Shown here piece after piece: positions 1 through 12,652 of a DNA stretch of 28,229 nt. The DNA is taken from the NCBI GenBank assembly GCA_018398765.1, contig JAHBMJ010001434.1, positions 2,501 to 30,729 on the forward strand. Reading direction: 5' to 3'. Both the position numbers and the translations under genes were made by a program. The notes under the pieces are model-generated. The model saw nothing but the letters and a program-made list of their open reading frames with translations, was not told where the DNA came from and did not search any database. Source of the DNA: Chromera velia. Taxonomy: Eukaryota > Sar > Chromeraceae. Positions within the stretch are counted from its first letter, which is position 1. Each line of letters starts with the position of its first letter.

Positions 1-15
1 AAGAGAGAGAGAGAA

Positions 16-65
<50 letters not shown>

Positions 66-69
66 TCAA

Positions 70-106
<37 letters not shown>

Positions 107-168
107 AAGAAAGAGAAAGAGAAACTTTTAAGAGAAAGAGAGAGAGAGAAAGATGAGAGAGAGAAAGA

Positions 169-212
<44 letters not shown>

Positions 213-213
213 A

Positions 214-250
<37 letters not shown>

Positions 251-291
251 ACAAAGAGAGAGAATGTACAAAGAGAGAGAGAGAGAGAGAG

Positions 292-333
<42 letters not shown>

Positions 334-347
334 GGCGAAGAGAAAGA

Positions 348-385
<38 letters not shown>

Positions 386-439
386 GCAAGAATGAGGGGG
401 GGAGAGAACGGGGGAGAGAGAGACCTCTTCTCTCTCTCA
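1..439. repeat. (GA)n microsatellite
   Basis: The window opens with about 430 bases of nearly pure alternating purine GA, broken by AAAG units, a few GC-containing interruptions and one short GT run (350-362). Open frames through this tract on both strands encode only Arg-Glu or Ser-Leu dipeptide repeats and are artefacts of the repeat. Confidence 0.97.
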
Positions 440-1917
<1,478 letters not shown>

Positions 1918-3358
1918 GGGGCCAAAAAAGCCGAAATTGGAAAGGCAATTGGGCAGGCAGGAAGGCCGAAATGGGGAAGACAATCGGGCGGGCAGGAAAG
2001 CCACAAATGGGAAAGCATTGAGGCAGACAGAAAGGCTGAGATCTGGAAGGCAGTCAGGCAGGCTAGAAGAGCAAAGTTTCGAACGGCAGTCAGGCAGGCA
2101 GAAAAGAACACAGCCTCAGCACGTAGGGGCGCTGCTCCCTTTCACAGTCTGAAGACTGCGGCCGTAACAAAGAAGCAAAAACCTACCTCTGTGGGAGTTG
2201 AGAAAGGACTCAGTCTGTGGCACAGAACAGGCGTCTCCTGAAGGAAGGCAGTGAGGCAGGCAAGAACGCCGAAGTTTGACCGGCAGTCAGTCAGGCAGAG
2301 AAGCCGAAATTCGGAAGGCAGCCAGGCAGTCAGGGAGGCAGAGACGCTGAAATTCGGAAGGCAGTCGAGAAGCAGAGAGGCCGAAATCCAGAAGGCAGTC
2401 AGGCAGGCGCATAGACGCCGAGATTCGGAAGGCAGTCAGGCAGGCAGAGAAACCGAAACTGAGATGGCAGTCAGGCATTCTAGAAGGCCGAAATTCGGAA
2501 GGCAGTCAGGCAGACAGAGAGGCGGAAACTGGGATGGCGGTCAGGCAGGCAGAGAGGCCGAAATTCGGAAGGCAGTCAGGCAGGCATACTAGACGCCGAG
2601 ATTCGGAAGGCAGTCAGGCAGGCAGAGACGCTGAAATTCGGAAGGCAGACAGGCATGCAGGCAGAGACGCTGAAATTCGGAAGGCAGTCAGGTAGGCAGG
2701 CAGAGACGCTGAAATTTGGAAGGCAGTCAGGCATGCAGGCAGAGACGCCGAGATTCGGAAGGCAGTCAGGCAGGCAGAGAGGCCGAGATTCGGAAGGCAG
2801 TCAGGCAGGCAGAGAGCCGAGATTCGGAAGGCAGTCAGGCAGGCAGAGAGGCCGAGATTCGGAAGGTAGTCAGGCAGGCAGAGAAACCGAAACTGAGATG
2901 GCAGTCAGGCATTCTAGAAGGCCGAAATTCGGAAAGCAGTCAGGCAGGCAGAGAGGCCGAGATTTGGAAGGCAGTCAGGCAGGCAGAGAGCCGAGATTTG
3001 GAAGGCAGTTAAGCAGGCAGAGAGGCCGAGATTCGGAAGGCAGTCAGGCGGGCAGAGAGGCCGAGATTCGGAAGGCAGTCAGGCAGGCAGAGAGGCCGAG
3101 ATTCGGAAGGCAGTCAGGCAGGCAGAGAGGCCGAGGTTCGGAAGGCAGTCAGGCAGGCAGAGAGGCCGAGATTCGGAAGGCAGTCAGGCAGGCAGAGAGG
3201 CCGAGATTCGGAAGGCAGTCAGGCAGGCAGAGACGCTGAAATTCGGAAGGCAGACAGGCATGCAGGCAGAGACGCTGAAATTCGGAAGGCAGTCAGGCAG
3301 GCAGAGAAGCCGAAACTGGTTTGCAGTCAGGAAGGCAGAGATGCTGAAACTCGGAAGG
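1918..3358. repeat. 35-bp minisatellite array
   Basis: This is a tandem array with a period of about 35 bp. The best-conserved units (about 2770-3230) contain the segments GGCCGAGATTCGGAAGGCAG and TCAGGCAGGCAGAGA. Units at both ends are degenerate, and a non-repeat insert occupies about 2110-2240. Because 35 is not a multiple of three and the unit has no stop codon in any + frame, the array produces overlapping open frames with a 35-residue period (for example 2655-3239). I read these as artefacts. Variant units with GACGCTGAAATTCGG, and a longer block containing CATTCTAGAAGG, recur within the array. Confidence 0.95.
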
Positions 3359-3570
3359 TCTATAAGCTCTGTCCGCCAGTCCGTCAGCTTCGTCAGCCAG
3401 GTCCGTCAGCCCACAATCGTCAGCAAGGCCCGTCAGTCCACTGTCCGTCACTTGGCCTAAGGTCCGTCTGTCCGTCAGGCTTCAGTTAGGTCTTTCAGCT
3501 CCGTCCGTCGGTTAGCTCCGTCAGTCCGCCAGTCCGTTGGCTTGGTCCGTCAGTCCGTCACTAGGGCGCA
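3359..3570. repeat. Degenerate CCGTCAG-based tandem array
   Basis: Immediately after the 35-bp minisatellite the sequence changes to irregular copies of GTCCGTCAG and CCGTCAGTC, separated by 1-12 variable bases. It shares only the GTCAG core with the preceding array and is much less ordered. Confidence 0.8.
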
Positions 3571-4955
3571 AAATGAGATGCAACTATCCAAGCAACAAGA
3601 GACGGTGCGACTCGTGGTGGGCTTTGCCCCCCCCCATCGCAGGGAACCGCTGGATTTATCACTCTAGAGCACCGTGCCAACAGGGCACACTCTGGTGCGA
3701 ATGAAGGAGTTGAGAAGAGGCCGTCACTGGTTTGAATATGGTTGATGTCTTTAAGGTCCCATCGACGCATATCCTGCTGTGCTCCATTGAGACGGCTTGC
3801 AATGCACAGTGAATTTTCAGAGTCTTGCACACTGGAAAGCTCAGAAGGGTTCGGCAAAAATTCATTACAAAGGGTCACATCTATGGAAAATACATTCAGT
3901 AACGTCGCTGAGTAAGAAGCGATCAGGAAGAAAAGAAGTTGAGCTTGCAAATTGTAAGGATTGCACAGAATTGCAGAGATTTGCCGGCTTCACCGCGAGG
4001 AGACGCGCGCAAGATTTTTTTTTTTGCCGGACCCGAAAAACAAATGTGGCCCCGCGGAAGTGAGAAGAATTTGTGAAATTTCGGCAAAGACAAAAAGCGG
4101 TTTTCCGAGATCTTAAAAACGACACCATAACTTTTAGATTGAAAGGCAGATTTGTGATCAGCGTCCCTGACTTTCTTAAGTGCATTTCTCTTTAGTGTCT
4201 CTCTAGTCCTTTGTCAGGCCAGTATGCATCTTGCCTAGGCATAGGTCCTGTCCGTCTATTATGGCCAATCTGTTGTAAGCGCAAGCCCCTCGGACTAGGC
4301 CGCCGCGCTTAGCTTATACTACTCCACGGTGGATAAAAATTAATACTTTTCATTCTCCGTGTGTTCGCGTGGTCAACTGTGCCTATCTATAGATGAGCGT
4401 TGTGGTCTTCCTTTTCCTTTCTCCGACTTCTTCTTCAATGGGTTCCTCAGCCAGTTAAAAAAAAAGGGTGAGGTGTGATCAGATTGTGCTGGAAATATGC
4501 GGGGTTCAGGATCAGGTGTGGCGCAGGTGCTATCCTGAACTCGCTAGGCCGGTGTCGGTTGGCTGCCGGGTGTGGGGCCCCAGCCCCACGCCGCGGGTTG
4601 GTGGCGCGCGCGCAGCGCGCGCTTGGACATCGAACGCGCGTACGCGTTGCACGTGAGCAACACTTCAGACTCTCGATCTGCACGACAGAGACTCGATGTG
4701 CATGAGAGCCTGTCGTGGTTCTGTATGATAACATGCACAAAGTGTACTGCAAGCGAAGCCCAACATCCGAAAAGGATGCCAGCTTGTCAAAAACGGACGA
4801 GAGAACGTCGTAAAAAAACAGCACGTACAGAGACTCGCAAGCGTTGTTTGAACTCAGAAGGATAACCACAAGCACGCACAGACACAAGTCCCGCCTCGGG
4901 GCTGGCCCAGAGTGAAGCAATCGAGGACGAAAGGAAGAGCTACAGCAAGAGAAAG
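3571..4955. other. Spacer and presumed upstream region of gene 1
   Basis: No gene is supported. Two minus-strand open frames (3561-3950 and 3865-4185) lack an ATG start or recognisable composition. A T-rich run lies at 4015-4025. The 3' half (4540-4720) is GC-rich and holds a cluster of inverted repeats listed separately. The last 240 bases presumably include the promoter and 5' UTR of gene 1, but I see no clear TATA element. Confidence 0.5.
4571..4716. other. Cluster of GC-rich inverted repeats
   Basis: Five potential stem-loops lie side by side. GTGGGGC pairs with GCCCCAC (4571-4588). GC-alternating arms flank a central A (about 4603-4621). AACGCG pairs with CGCGTT (about 4633-4648). GTTGC pairs with GCAAC (about 4647-4662). 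CACGACAG pairs perfectly with CTGTCGTG (about 4679-4716, loop of about 21). The cluster ends about 240 bp upstream of the proposed start codon of gene 1. It could be a structured RNA, a regulatory element or a chance feature of GC-rich sequence. Confidence 0.45.
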
Positions 4956-7900
4956 ATGGCTCTCGATTGCGACGGACCCCACAGAGTGCTCAGTCAGTTC
5001 TGCACACATTTTTACAAGAGTTGCATGCCCTTCTAGCTTTTCCTTCTGTAGCTCTCAAATTTGTTGAGCGACATGCACTCTGTATGTATAGAAGTTCCTG
5101 TGTCCCCAAGCTCCTTAATCGCCTTCCCTGCTTGATCATGCCTTTCATTGGGCTTTCTTCTCCACTTCTTTCCTTCTGTGGTACGCGTGGAGTGCCTCTG
5201 TCCCAGCCGCCTGTTCCGAGGTGACCGTCTACGTGTCTGCTGGCCTGCCTCCCTTCTGTGTCTTCCTGTTGCGCCGTCTTTCTCAGCTTCTCCAACCCCG
5301 CTCTCCGTGTGTATGAATGTGTCAGCACGTCTGGGTGTGTATGAATGTATGTGTTTGTCTACAGAGCTGGTGTCTCCTGTGGGTACGGTGGCGTTCTCTC
5401 GAGACAGCAGGCTCCTGGCTGTGTGCACTCTCGAGGAGGGCCTCTCCGTGTGGGACCTGGAGGAGATGACCTTGGCCTCGGCCTCAAAGGCAGAAACCGG
5501 TGGGATTGTGCCCTCAATCCCTCCCTTTCCCTCCCCCCTTCTCTCTCTCTCTCTGCTTTGTGTGGACGAATGCATGAATCAACCTAGCTGGGAGAGGTTC
5601 TTTGCAGCTCTTCCTGTGCCCTGTTTTCTCGTTCTCTCTATTCCCCCTTCCTCAAAATCTAGACGAGACTCCCATTCTTTCCTTTCCCGACATGGGCAAA
5701 TCGCTCGCTTTACTCAGCCTCCCTCCCTCTCTTCGTGTTCCTCATGGTTGCATGAGTCACTGTTTGCTTGCAACTGCATGCAGGTGGGTGTCCCCTTTCC
5801 GCTCTCTTCTTTCCAGACCCTTTCCAGGAGGAGAGTGGAAGAGAAAAAAGAGAGAGAGACAAAGAGGGAGTCGGGGGAGCTCACTGCTCCTCTACGATGA
5901 TGCAGCGGTCGTTTTCTGCCTCTCTCTCCCAGGTTCTTTCACGGAGCCTCCAATCACGGGAGGATCTTCATGAGGGAGTCATGAGGGACAGAGAGCTCAG
6001 AGGAACTCAGAGCGAAAATCAGAAACGCCACTCTGCCTCTGCCCGCTTTGTCCCCTCGAGACCCCCTAACCTCCCGAAGCCCGGAAGGATACCTCATCAC
6101 TTCCTCTACACGACAAACGAAGTCAGCCAGGCAAGACCAACGCCTATTCATGTCAGAACATGTTCAAGAATAAAGGTAGCCACGAAAGCACTCTTGCACA
6201 GAGACGAGGTCCGACCCTTTTTTTTCCCCCTCGCGGTTCTTGCCCTTTTCCGGACACCCGAACGATGGTGCAGCAGCTTTAATTCAAGATGATACTGAGT
6301 TCATGCACCCTCCCTCCCTCCTGCAGGATGGCATGATGAGGCAGTGGGTTATTCCTGATGGGAAGGGGAAGGAGGGGACTGAAGGGGGGGGCAAGGGGGC
6401 AGTGGACATGTTTGTCAGGCAGAGGGGTCAGTCAGTCAGACAGGCTGGCACTCTCTCCTTTTTGCTTGCTTCCTCGTTGTGTGTCTTTCCTACTGATTTT
6501 TTTTTTTTCTTTCGTTCCGTCCTGATTCCCTTCTCCCTCCCTCCCGATATTTTTGTGGCCTTCTTTTCGGCCTCGCTTGTTGTGTACACTCATGTTTCCA
6601 CGCATGGTCCTGCCCTATCTTTCCGCCTCTTTGCCTGCCTTTCGGTGTTTGTTTCTCTCTCTCTGGATTTGCCTTCTGATTCAAACGTCCTCTCTAGCAC
6701 GCGGTTCTTGCATGGAGAAGGCAATTCGGTGCATGCATTCATGTTCATTCAGAATTCTTTTTCCATTTCAATACAGAATTCTTTCTCCATTTCAATACGG
6801 AATTCTGAATGCATGGAGCAGGGAAAAAGAGAATCTTGCTCTAACAGAAAGACTTCTTTTTGTTTCCTTGTGATGCATGAGTTTGTTCTCCCTCTTCTCT
6901 GATTTTTCTTCATTGCTCAAACCAACTCGTCCGCAGCCCCTCTGGGCCTTGCTGTGACTTCCACCTCGTGTTCTGAAGATGGACGCTGGATCGCTTGCGC
7001 TGGTCAGGGGGACAGACTTGAGAATCTATACGTCCTTCAAAAGTCTTCCAAAAGAAAAGCCGAGCTCCCGCACCCACCACCTGTTTTGGCCTCAGTGGAA
7101 AGAAAAAGGGAGAGGTCTTGCGACGAAAGGAGAAAAGGAAAGCCAAGCAAGGGCCGCATCCTTTCGCTGTTCCATTTACGGGTCGACATGTCTACACATC
7201 CGTTTTGCCACCTTTTATGCGTCAGAATATCTCCTTCCCTGCAGTATTCAGAGACGACAGAAATCATTTCGATGTGCAAATAGGAGGAGACACACAATGC
7301 ACCTTCCCCTATCGTTCCATTGCAGGATCTGACGGCAAGGTCAGACTTTTCGACCGCCACAGGAAAGGTGGAGGGTCCCGGAAGGCGGCTGTGCTCGATC
7401 CCTCTGCCCGTCTCCCGGCTCTTCCCTCCTTCCTCTCCCATGAGAGAAGTGCCCTAGGCCTCGGTGACCCCCCCCTCCCCCTACAAGAAGCCCTCCCTCC
7501 GCCCACTTCTGTGTACCAATTCCCCCCCAGAGCCCTAACCAGACGCCCAGACGACCCCTCAACTCCCCGGCGAATGCTCTCACGAACCTATTCCGGGTGG
7601 TCCCGTCCCCCCTCTCCCACGTCCCCTGGTCGGACCCCGGCCCAGAGAGCAGCCGAGGACGCAGTGTGTCTGGCGGAAGTTCTCTTCTTTCCTCGCCATC
7701 CTTCACTCCTACTTTCCCTCTCAGCGGCACTCAACGGACCCCCCCACCTCTCCGCTCTCCGAGTCTTCGATCTTTCAAGATTGCCAAAAAGTGCAGCAGA
7801 CGCTGGAGGTCTCGCCTCCTCTCCCCTCCGTCTGTCTGTCTTCTGCCTCCCTGGAAGATTCACACGAGCAGCCACCGGACCCAGCGACCTGGTGGCCTTT

Positions 7901-10900
7901 GCAGAACCAGACACGCCCTCGAAGGTGGTCGTGGGCCTCTTGGAGGTCCAATACGAGGATGCAAAGGAATCAGAAGAAGACAGAAAGGAACCCCCACCCG
8001 TTCGGCACGTCAACCTCAGAGCGGCAGCTGCGGACCTCGGGGGCATGAGGGCAGAAGTGCGGACGTTGAAATGGACTCCCGGGTGGCGGGAGCCTCTGCA
8101 TGGAGGGGGGGATGAGGAGGGAGCGAGAGGACTGGCGGTCAGAGGAGACAGCCTGCTTGTTCCACCGGTCAGTCAGTCTGGCCTTTCTTTCCGTACATCC
8201 CCGCAGATCCAAATATGTTGTGTGTGCCTACTCGCTGTCAGGTTTTGACTATCCAAACTGAGACTTCTCTCTCCTTCTACCCATCCGTCATCACTTTGAA
8301 CCCCTTCGCTATTTGTTTTTTCTCAGCGGCCATCAGGCGTTTTTCTGCGAGCTGCCGCAATACAGAGCGCCGTTACTTCATTTTGATTCCAGCCACTCTT
8401 CTGAGCATGAATTGCATCTTTCAAGTCCCTGCCGTCATTTCCTTCTTTCCACACTTGTTCTCTGCAGAGTCTGCTTGCCGTCGGACTTTTTGATGGCAGG
8501 ATCATGCTGTTGAGAGTGACTCTGGCCGATGTCAGATGCAGCTTGAAGGAGAGGCCATTTGGGGGCATGGAGGACATTCGAGATGGAAGCAGTGTCGTCG
8601 GAACGGTTCCCGTGACAGACAGAGACTCTCTCTCTCCCTCTAGAGGCGGCTTTGTCCGACATCGGGGGGCGCCCAGTACTGCTCTCTGCATTGAGCACGT
8701 CGCAATGTTGGAAGGCCACACAGGCCCCATCAACTGTCTGGACTTTGCCCCTTTTCCTCTTCCCTTCGGTCCCCCCTTCGGTCTCTTTTTGGCTTCTGGG
8801 TCTGCGGACAGAAGTTGCCGTTTATGGGACCTCAGCAAGGTCCTACCCAACAAGGGGGGGCTCACAAAAGATGAAGTGGCAAATGTGAAACGACGGCAGA
8901 GATTTGGTCTGCCCGCTTTCAAACAGTCCTCTCTCGCCACACAGCAGGCAGCAGACCCAGATGCCAAAAGAGGGCAGCTCCCGTTTGTTCAACGCGCCCA
9001 CGTACCGAGAATGAGGGCAGTCAGCCCCCCTGCCCCTGTCCTTCGCCTTAGATCGTTGCCTCACAGAGACACAAATCGGCACGTTGCAGCATCTCCCAAC
9101 ATGAAGCAACCACGCGAGCCTCCTGAAAGAGAGCCCTTGCCGCCGCCCCAACCGAACCTCAGAGCTCTCCGCACTATGATTCGCGAACACGACCGTCGTA
9201 ACATACGATCCCCGCCCTCTGCATGTTTATGCTCTCACAGATCTGCTATCACAGACACACAAAGTAACGCTGGGGTAAACCAGTTGAACAGTGCGTCTCT
9301 CATCTCCCCCCCCAAGTCTCACCTCTGCCCAATACACTCAAGGCAAAATGATTTGAGGTTTCAACAAGCCAAGCTTCTACTCCATCCCCCTGAGCCCGCC
9401 TCCCTACTGGATGACTTAGATGCCGAGGACGAGCGCGACAAACAAAATTCAAGAAGTTCATCTCGACCTCCTGTGTCAGCCAACAAAAAAGGAAAGAGGC
9501 TTTTACGCACGCCAGATAAAAATAAGGAAGTGCGAGCTGGGAAGACTGTCGGGTCAGAAAACGATCAGTCTTTCTCACCTCTCCCCCCGTCTGTCTGTCA
9601 AGTGTGTGCTGAGCAGCCTCCCATGAGAGGCAAAGAAGCGGAAGCCCACCCGGAAGAAACGAGTAAATGTTTCTCCTCCTGCACTTGCGCCTACCCAAAT
9701 GAGTCCCAGTCCAGAGTATCTCCTTCCAAGCAGGTGCCTCTCTCAGCTCACGCAAAAAGCAAAAGGGCAGCCAGAGAGAAACGACGAAAGAAAGGTCTAT
9801 GGCCCCCTTACCCCAATTTGCGCGCTCTCTGGACAAAAAAAAACCATTCGGGGCCCACCATCCTCACAGAAGACACACCAGCAGGACAACAGCATTTCCA
9901 CTCACGAAGTTCCCCCAGGGCCCGGACAAGCACCTCCCTACGAGGGAGGTCCTCCCACTCTCCTTCTCATTCTCTGAAGAGAAGCACTGGTCCTGCCTAC
10001 CCGCTTTCTTTGTGCCACTCTTGCCAGGTGAGTCGTTGAACAGGCGGAAGGAATCTAGATAACTAAATGGGCTGGCTGGTTGTTGTCCGTGAATGCTGAT
10101 CGAAAGAGAGATTGACCGACCCTTCCTTGCAGTCATTCTCTTCTCAGCGGCCGAACCAGCCAGCCAGCCGAAGGAAAGCTGAGAAGCCAGTCCGTGTGTG
10201 TGTTTTTGCCTGCGTTTTTGCCTCTTTCTTGACGTGGTGGCTCATGTGTTGCATACAGATGCTTTCATGTTGCGAACGCCTCCAAACGCTTTGCGCAGGA
10301 GAGTCAACGAAGCCGACCCCGATCCAGGGTTCCTCTCGATGGACACAGAGACAGAGACAGAGAGAGAGGAGGGGCCTCAACTGGAAGAACTGGGACTGCA
10401 AATGGAATTTCGGTTTCCAACAGCAGACCCTCCACCTCTCCCTTTGCGTGGTCTCAGCTTCTGTGCGTTCCTTGTGAGAGCGCCGACAACAGGAGACGGT
10501 CAGTCTGGCAAGCGTAAACACAAAGCTGTAAAAAATTAGAAAGGGAAACACAACAAAAAATGTTGCGTCCTTTTCTCTCTCTTCTTTAGTCCACAATGTG
10601 AGCGTGTTGTCTCTAAGCAGAAGTTGCAGTCCCTTTTTTTCACAGTCCCTGAATGAGTTGATCTGACACGCCATCCACATTACTGTCTCTCTGCAAGTTC
10701 TTCGAATCGGACTCTCTCTCCTGCTGAAAGCGTCGATCCTGCCTACCCGCCTGATCGATTCCGACTGCTTTGAATCATCCATCCTCTCTCGACCCTTTTT
10801 TGATCGATCCTCTCTCTCTACTGCTCCCAGACGGATGCCCTCTCCCAAAAGCCGCCCAGGCAGTCGGCACACGTGCACCACAGCGGGTTGTAGAGTCGTT

Positions 10901-12620
10901 GAGAGGCCCTCACACAGAGGAACAGGGCACTCCACGCGCCCCCACACCCACCAGGCGTTTGCCTCTACATCCTCTCAGGGCCCTCTTGCTTCCCCCTTTC
11001 CTGTGGCTGACAGCCAGACCCTCATGGAAGGGGGGGGAGACATCAATCAGACACAATTTTTGGGTGAGGGTCTCAGTGCATCTACTGTAAATACCGGGGG
11101 ACCCGCGTGTGGCATGTGTGGCTGTACAGTCAACGACCGCGTCGGCAGAAGCAAACAAGAAAAAGAGCCAGAACGTCGCAAACCTCCTCGACAAAATGCC
11201 TTTCAGGGAAGCCAACAGGAGACCGTGAGGGTAAGGGAAAGAGATGATTATCTGATGGGTTCATCCCAATTATCAAGGGAGACTCAGGCAAGAGAGATTC
11301 CAACTGTGTCCATTCAGAGCGACAATGCAAGAGAAGAGGCAGAGGCCCTGTCTATCAGGTACTGTTCCTGCCCAGGAGGACCGCTGGGAGCACAGGTGTC
11401 TCAAGAGATACGGGCGGATGGAAGTCCTCTGCGATTCCCTCTCACAACCCCCGTCACTCTAGGACGTCCTGAGATACTCCGGCAACCTTCTCCGTTGTCG
11501 CTAGGACCAGGACCCATCCTTTCCCCCCCACATAGGCACAGCAGTTCACCACCAGAACGACCGTCCCCCCTCTGCGAGTCTTTGGACTGCAAGTGTTGTC
11601 CCCGCAGAGCGTCTACTCCTGCTGGTGCATCTGTTCATGAGACTTTAGGCAGAGAGACGGTAGGAAAGAGAGGATTCAGTGGGTGCAACACAGAAGAGGG
11701 GGGGATTAGAAAGAGGAGCACCTCAGTCAGCTCTGTACTGGTCCCCATTCAGCCCTCAAATGACCCAAACAACGAAAATTCTCGAACGGATGACCGCCAA
11801 CCCCAATCAAGAGGCACCTCTCCCCCTGCAAGCAGAATTGGAGACGGTCCCGCACCCCAACCCCTTCCTAGAGACGGTCAACGCTTGAAGTCTGAGTCTG
11901 CCCTTCCGATCCAAGGCACTCAGCAGACGGGGGATGCCCTGTCCTCTCTGTCTGTCAGTAAGGAAGAGGAAGAGATGGATGTGGAGGTCATATCCGTATC
12001 CGAGTCCTCACGTAGAAGCGAGAACACACACACACGGGTAGAGATGGAAACCATGGCAGAGGAGGCGGCGGCCAGCGCCATCGATGCTGTGCTCGGTTTC
12101 CCCTCTTCTCACCCTCTTTGGCAAACGAGAGATCCCCCCCCTTCCTCTCCCCCCTCTCGACCCTTCCGAAAAGAAACCGGGTCAAACAGCAAGGAGGGGC
12201 AAGAAGAGAAACCACCTCAACCCAAGAGTCTTGTCAATCCAGACCACCAAGAGAAGACGCAACAGGACGACATAGAGGAAGAAAAAGGGACAGACATGCC
12301 GCCCCCCTTTCCACTCCCCCCCTCACGCCGGTCCTCTATCCGGGGCCCCAAATCGCCCCAGCTTCCGCATCCGGTAGAGAGACCAGACTGGAAAACAAAC
12401 GGACAGAGGCAGCAGACGGAATCACAAGGAGGAAAGGGAGATGGGGATGAAGAAAGCAGAAGCTCTTCTGAGAGGCCTCCGTTCATCTTCTCGCCAACGG
12501 TTGACGGAGGGGATGCAGGGATGCCTGCGGAGGCTTCTCTAACTTTGTCCTTCTCGGCACAAGTCAGTGTGTTTCCCAATATCACATCTCCAGTTGTTTC
12601 TGCTCTCCCTCTCCCTCCCT

Positions 12621-12652
<32 letters not shown>

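Noticed and set aside
1918..3358. CRISPR-like array
   Set aside because: Units are contiguous, without unique spacers, and the window is eukaryotic.
3561..4185. Two minus-strand frames of 129 and 106 codons, one with a hydrophobic start
   Set aside because: The first starts at TTG, and neither has a recognisable domain or splice partner.
4447..4920. Minus-strand frame of 157 codons
   Set aside because: It starts at TTG, crosses the inverted-repeat cluster and has no family-like features.
9300..9836. Minus-strand frame of 178 codons
   Set aside because: It is a shadow of the long exon 7 of gene 1.
10259..10496. Acidic plus frame (VNEADPDPGF and TETETE) as exon 9 of gene 1
   Set aside because: It looks protein-like, but its entry and exit phases do not match the neighbouring exons. 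The 44-nt version (10259-10302) does match. It remains an open alternative.
10144..10947. Minus-strand frame of 267 codons
   Set aside because: It is antisense to exons and introns of gene 1, with no domain. The sense strand has coherent exons and phases.
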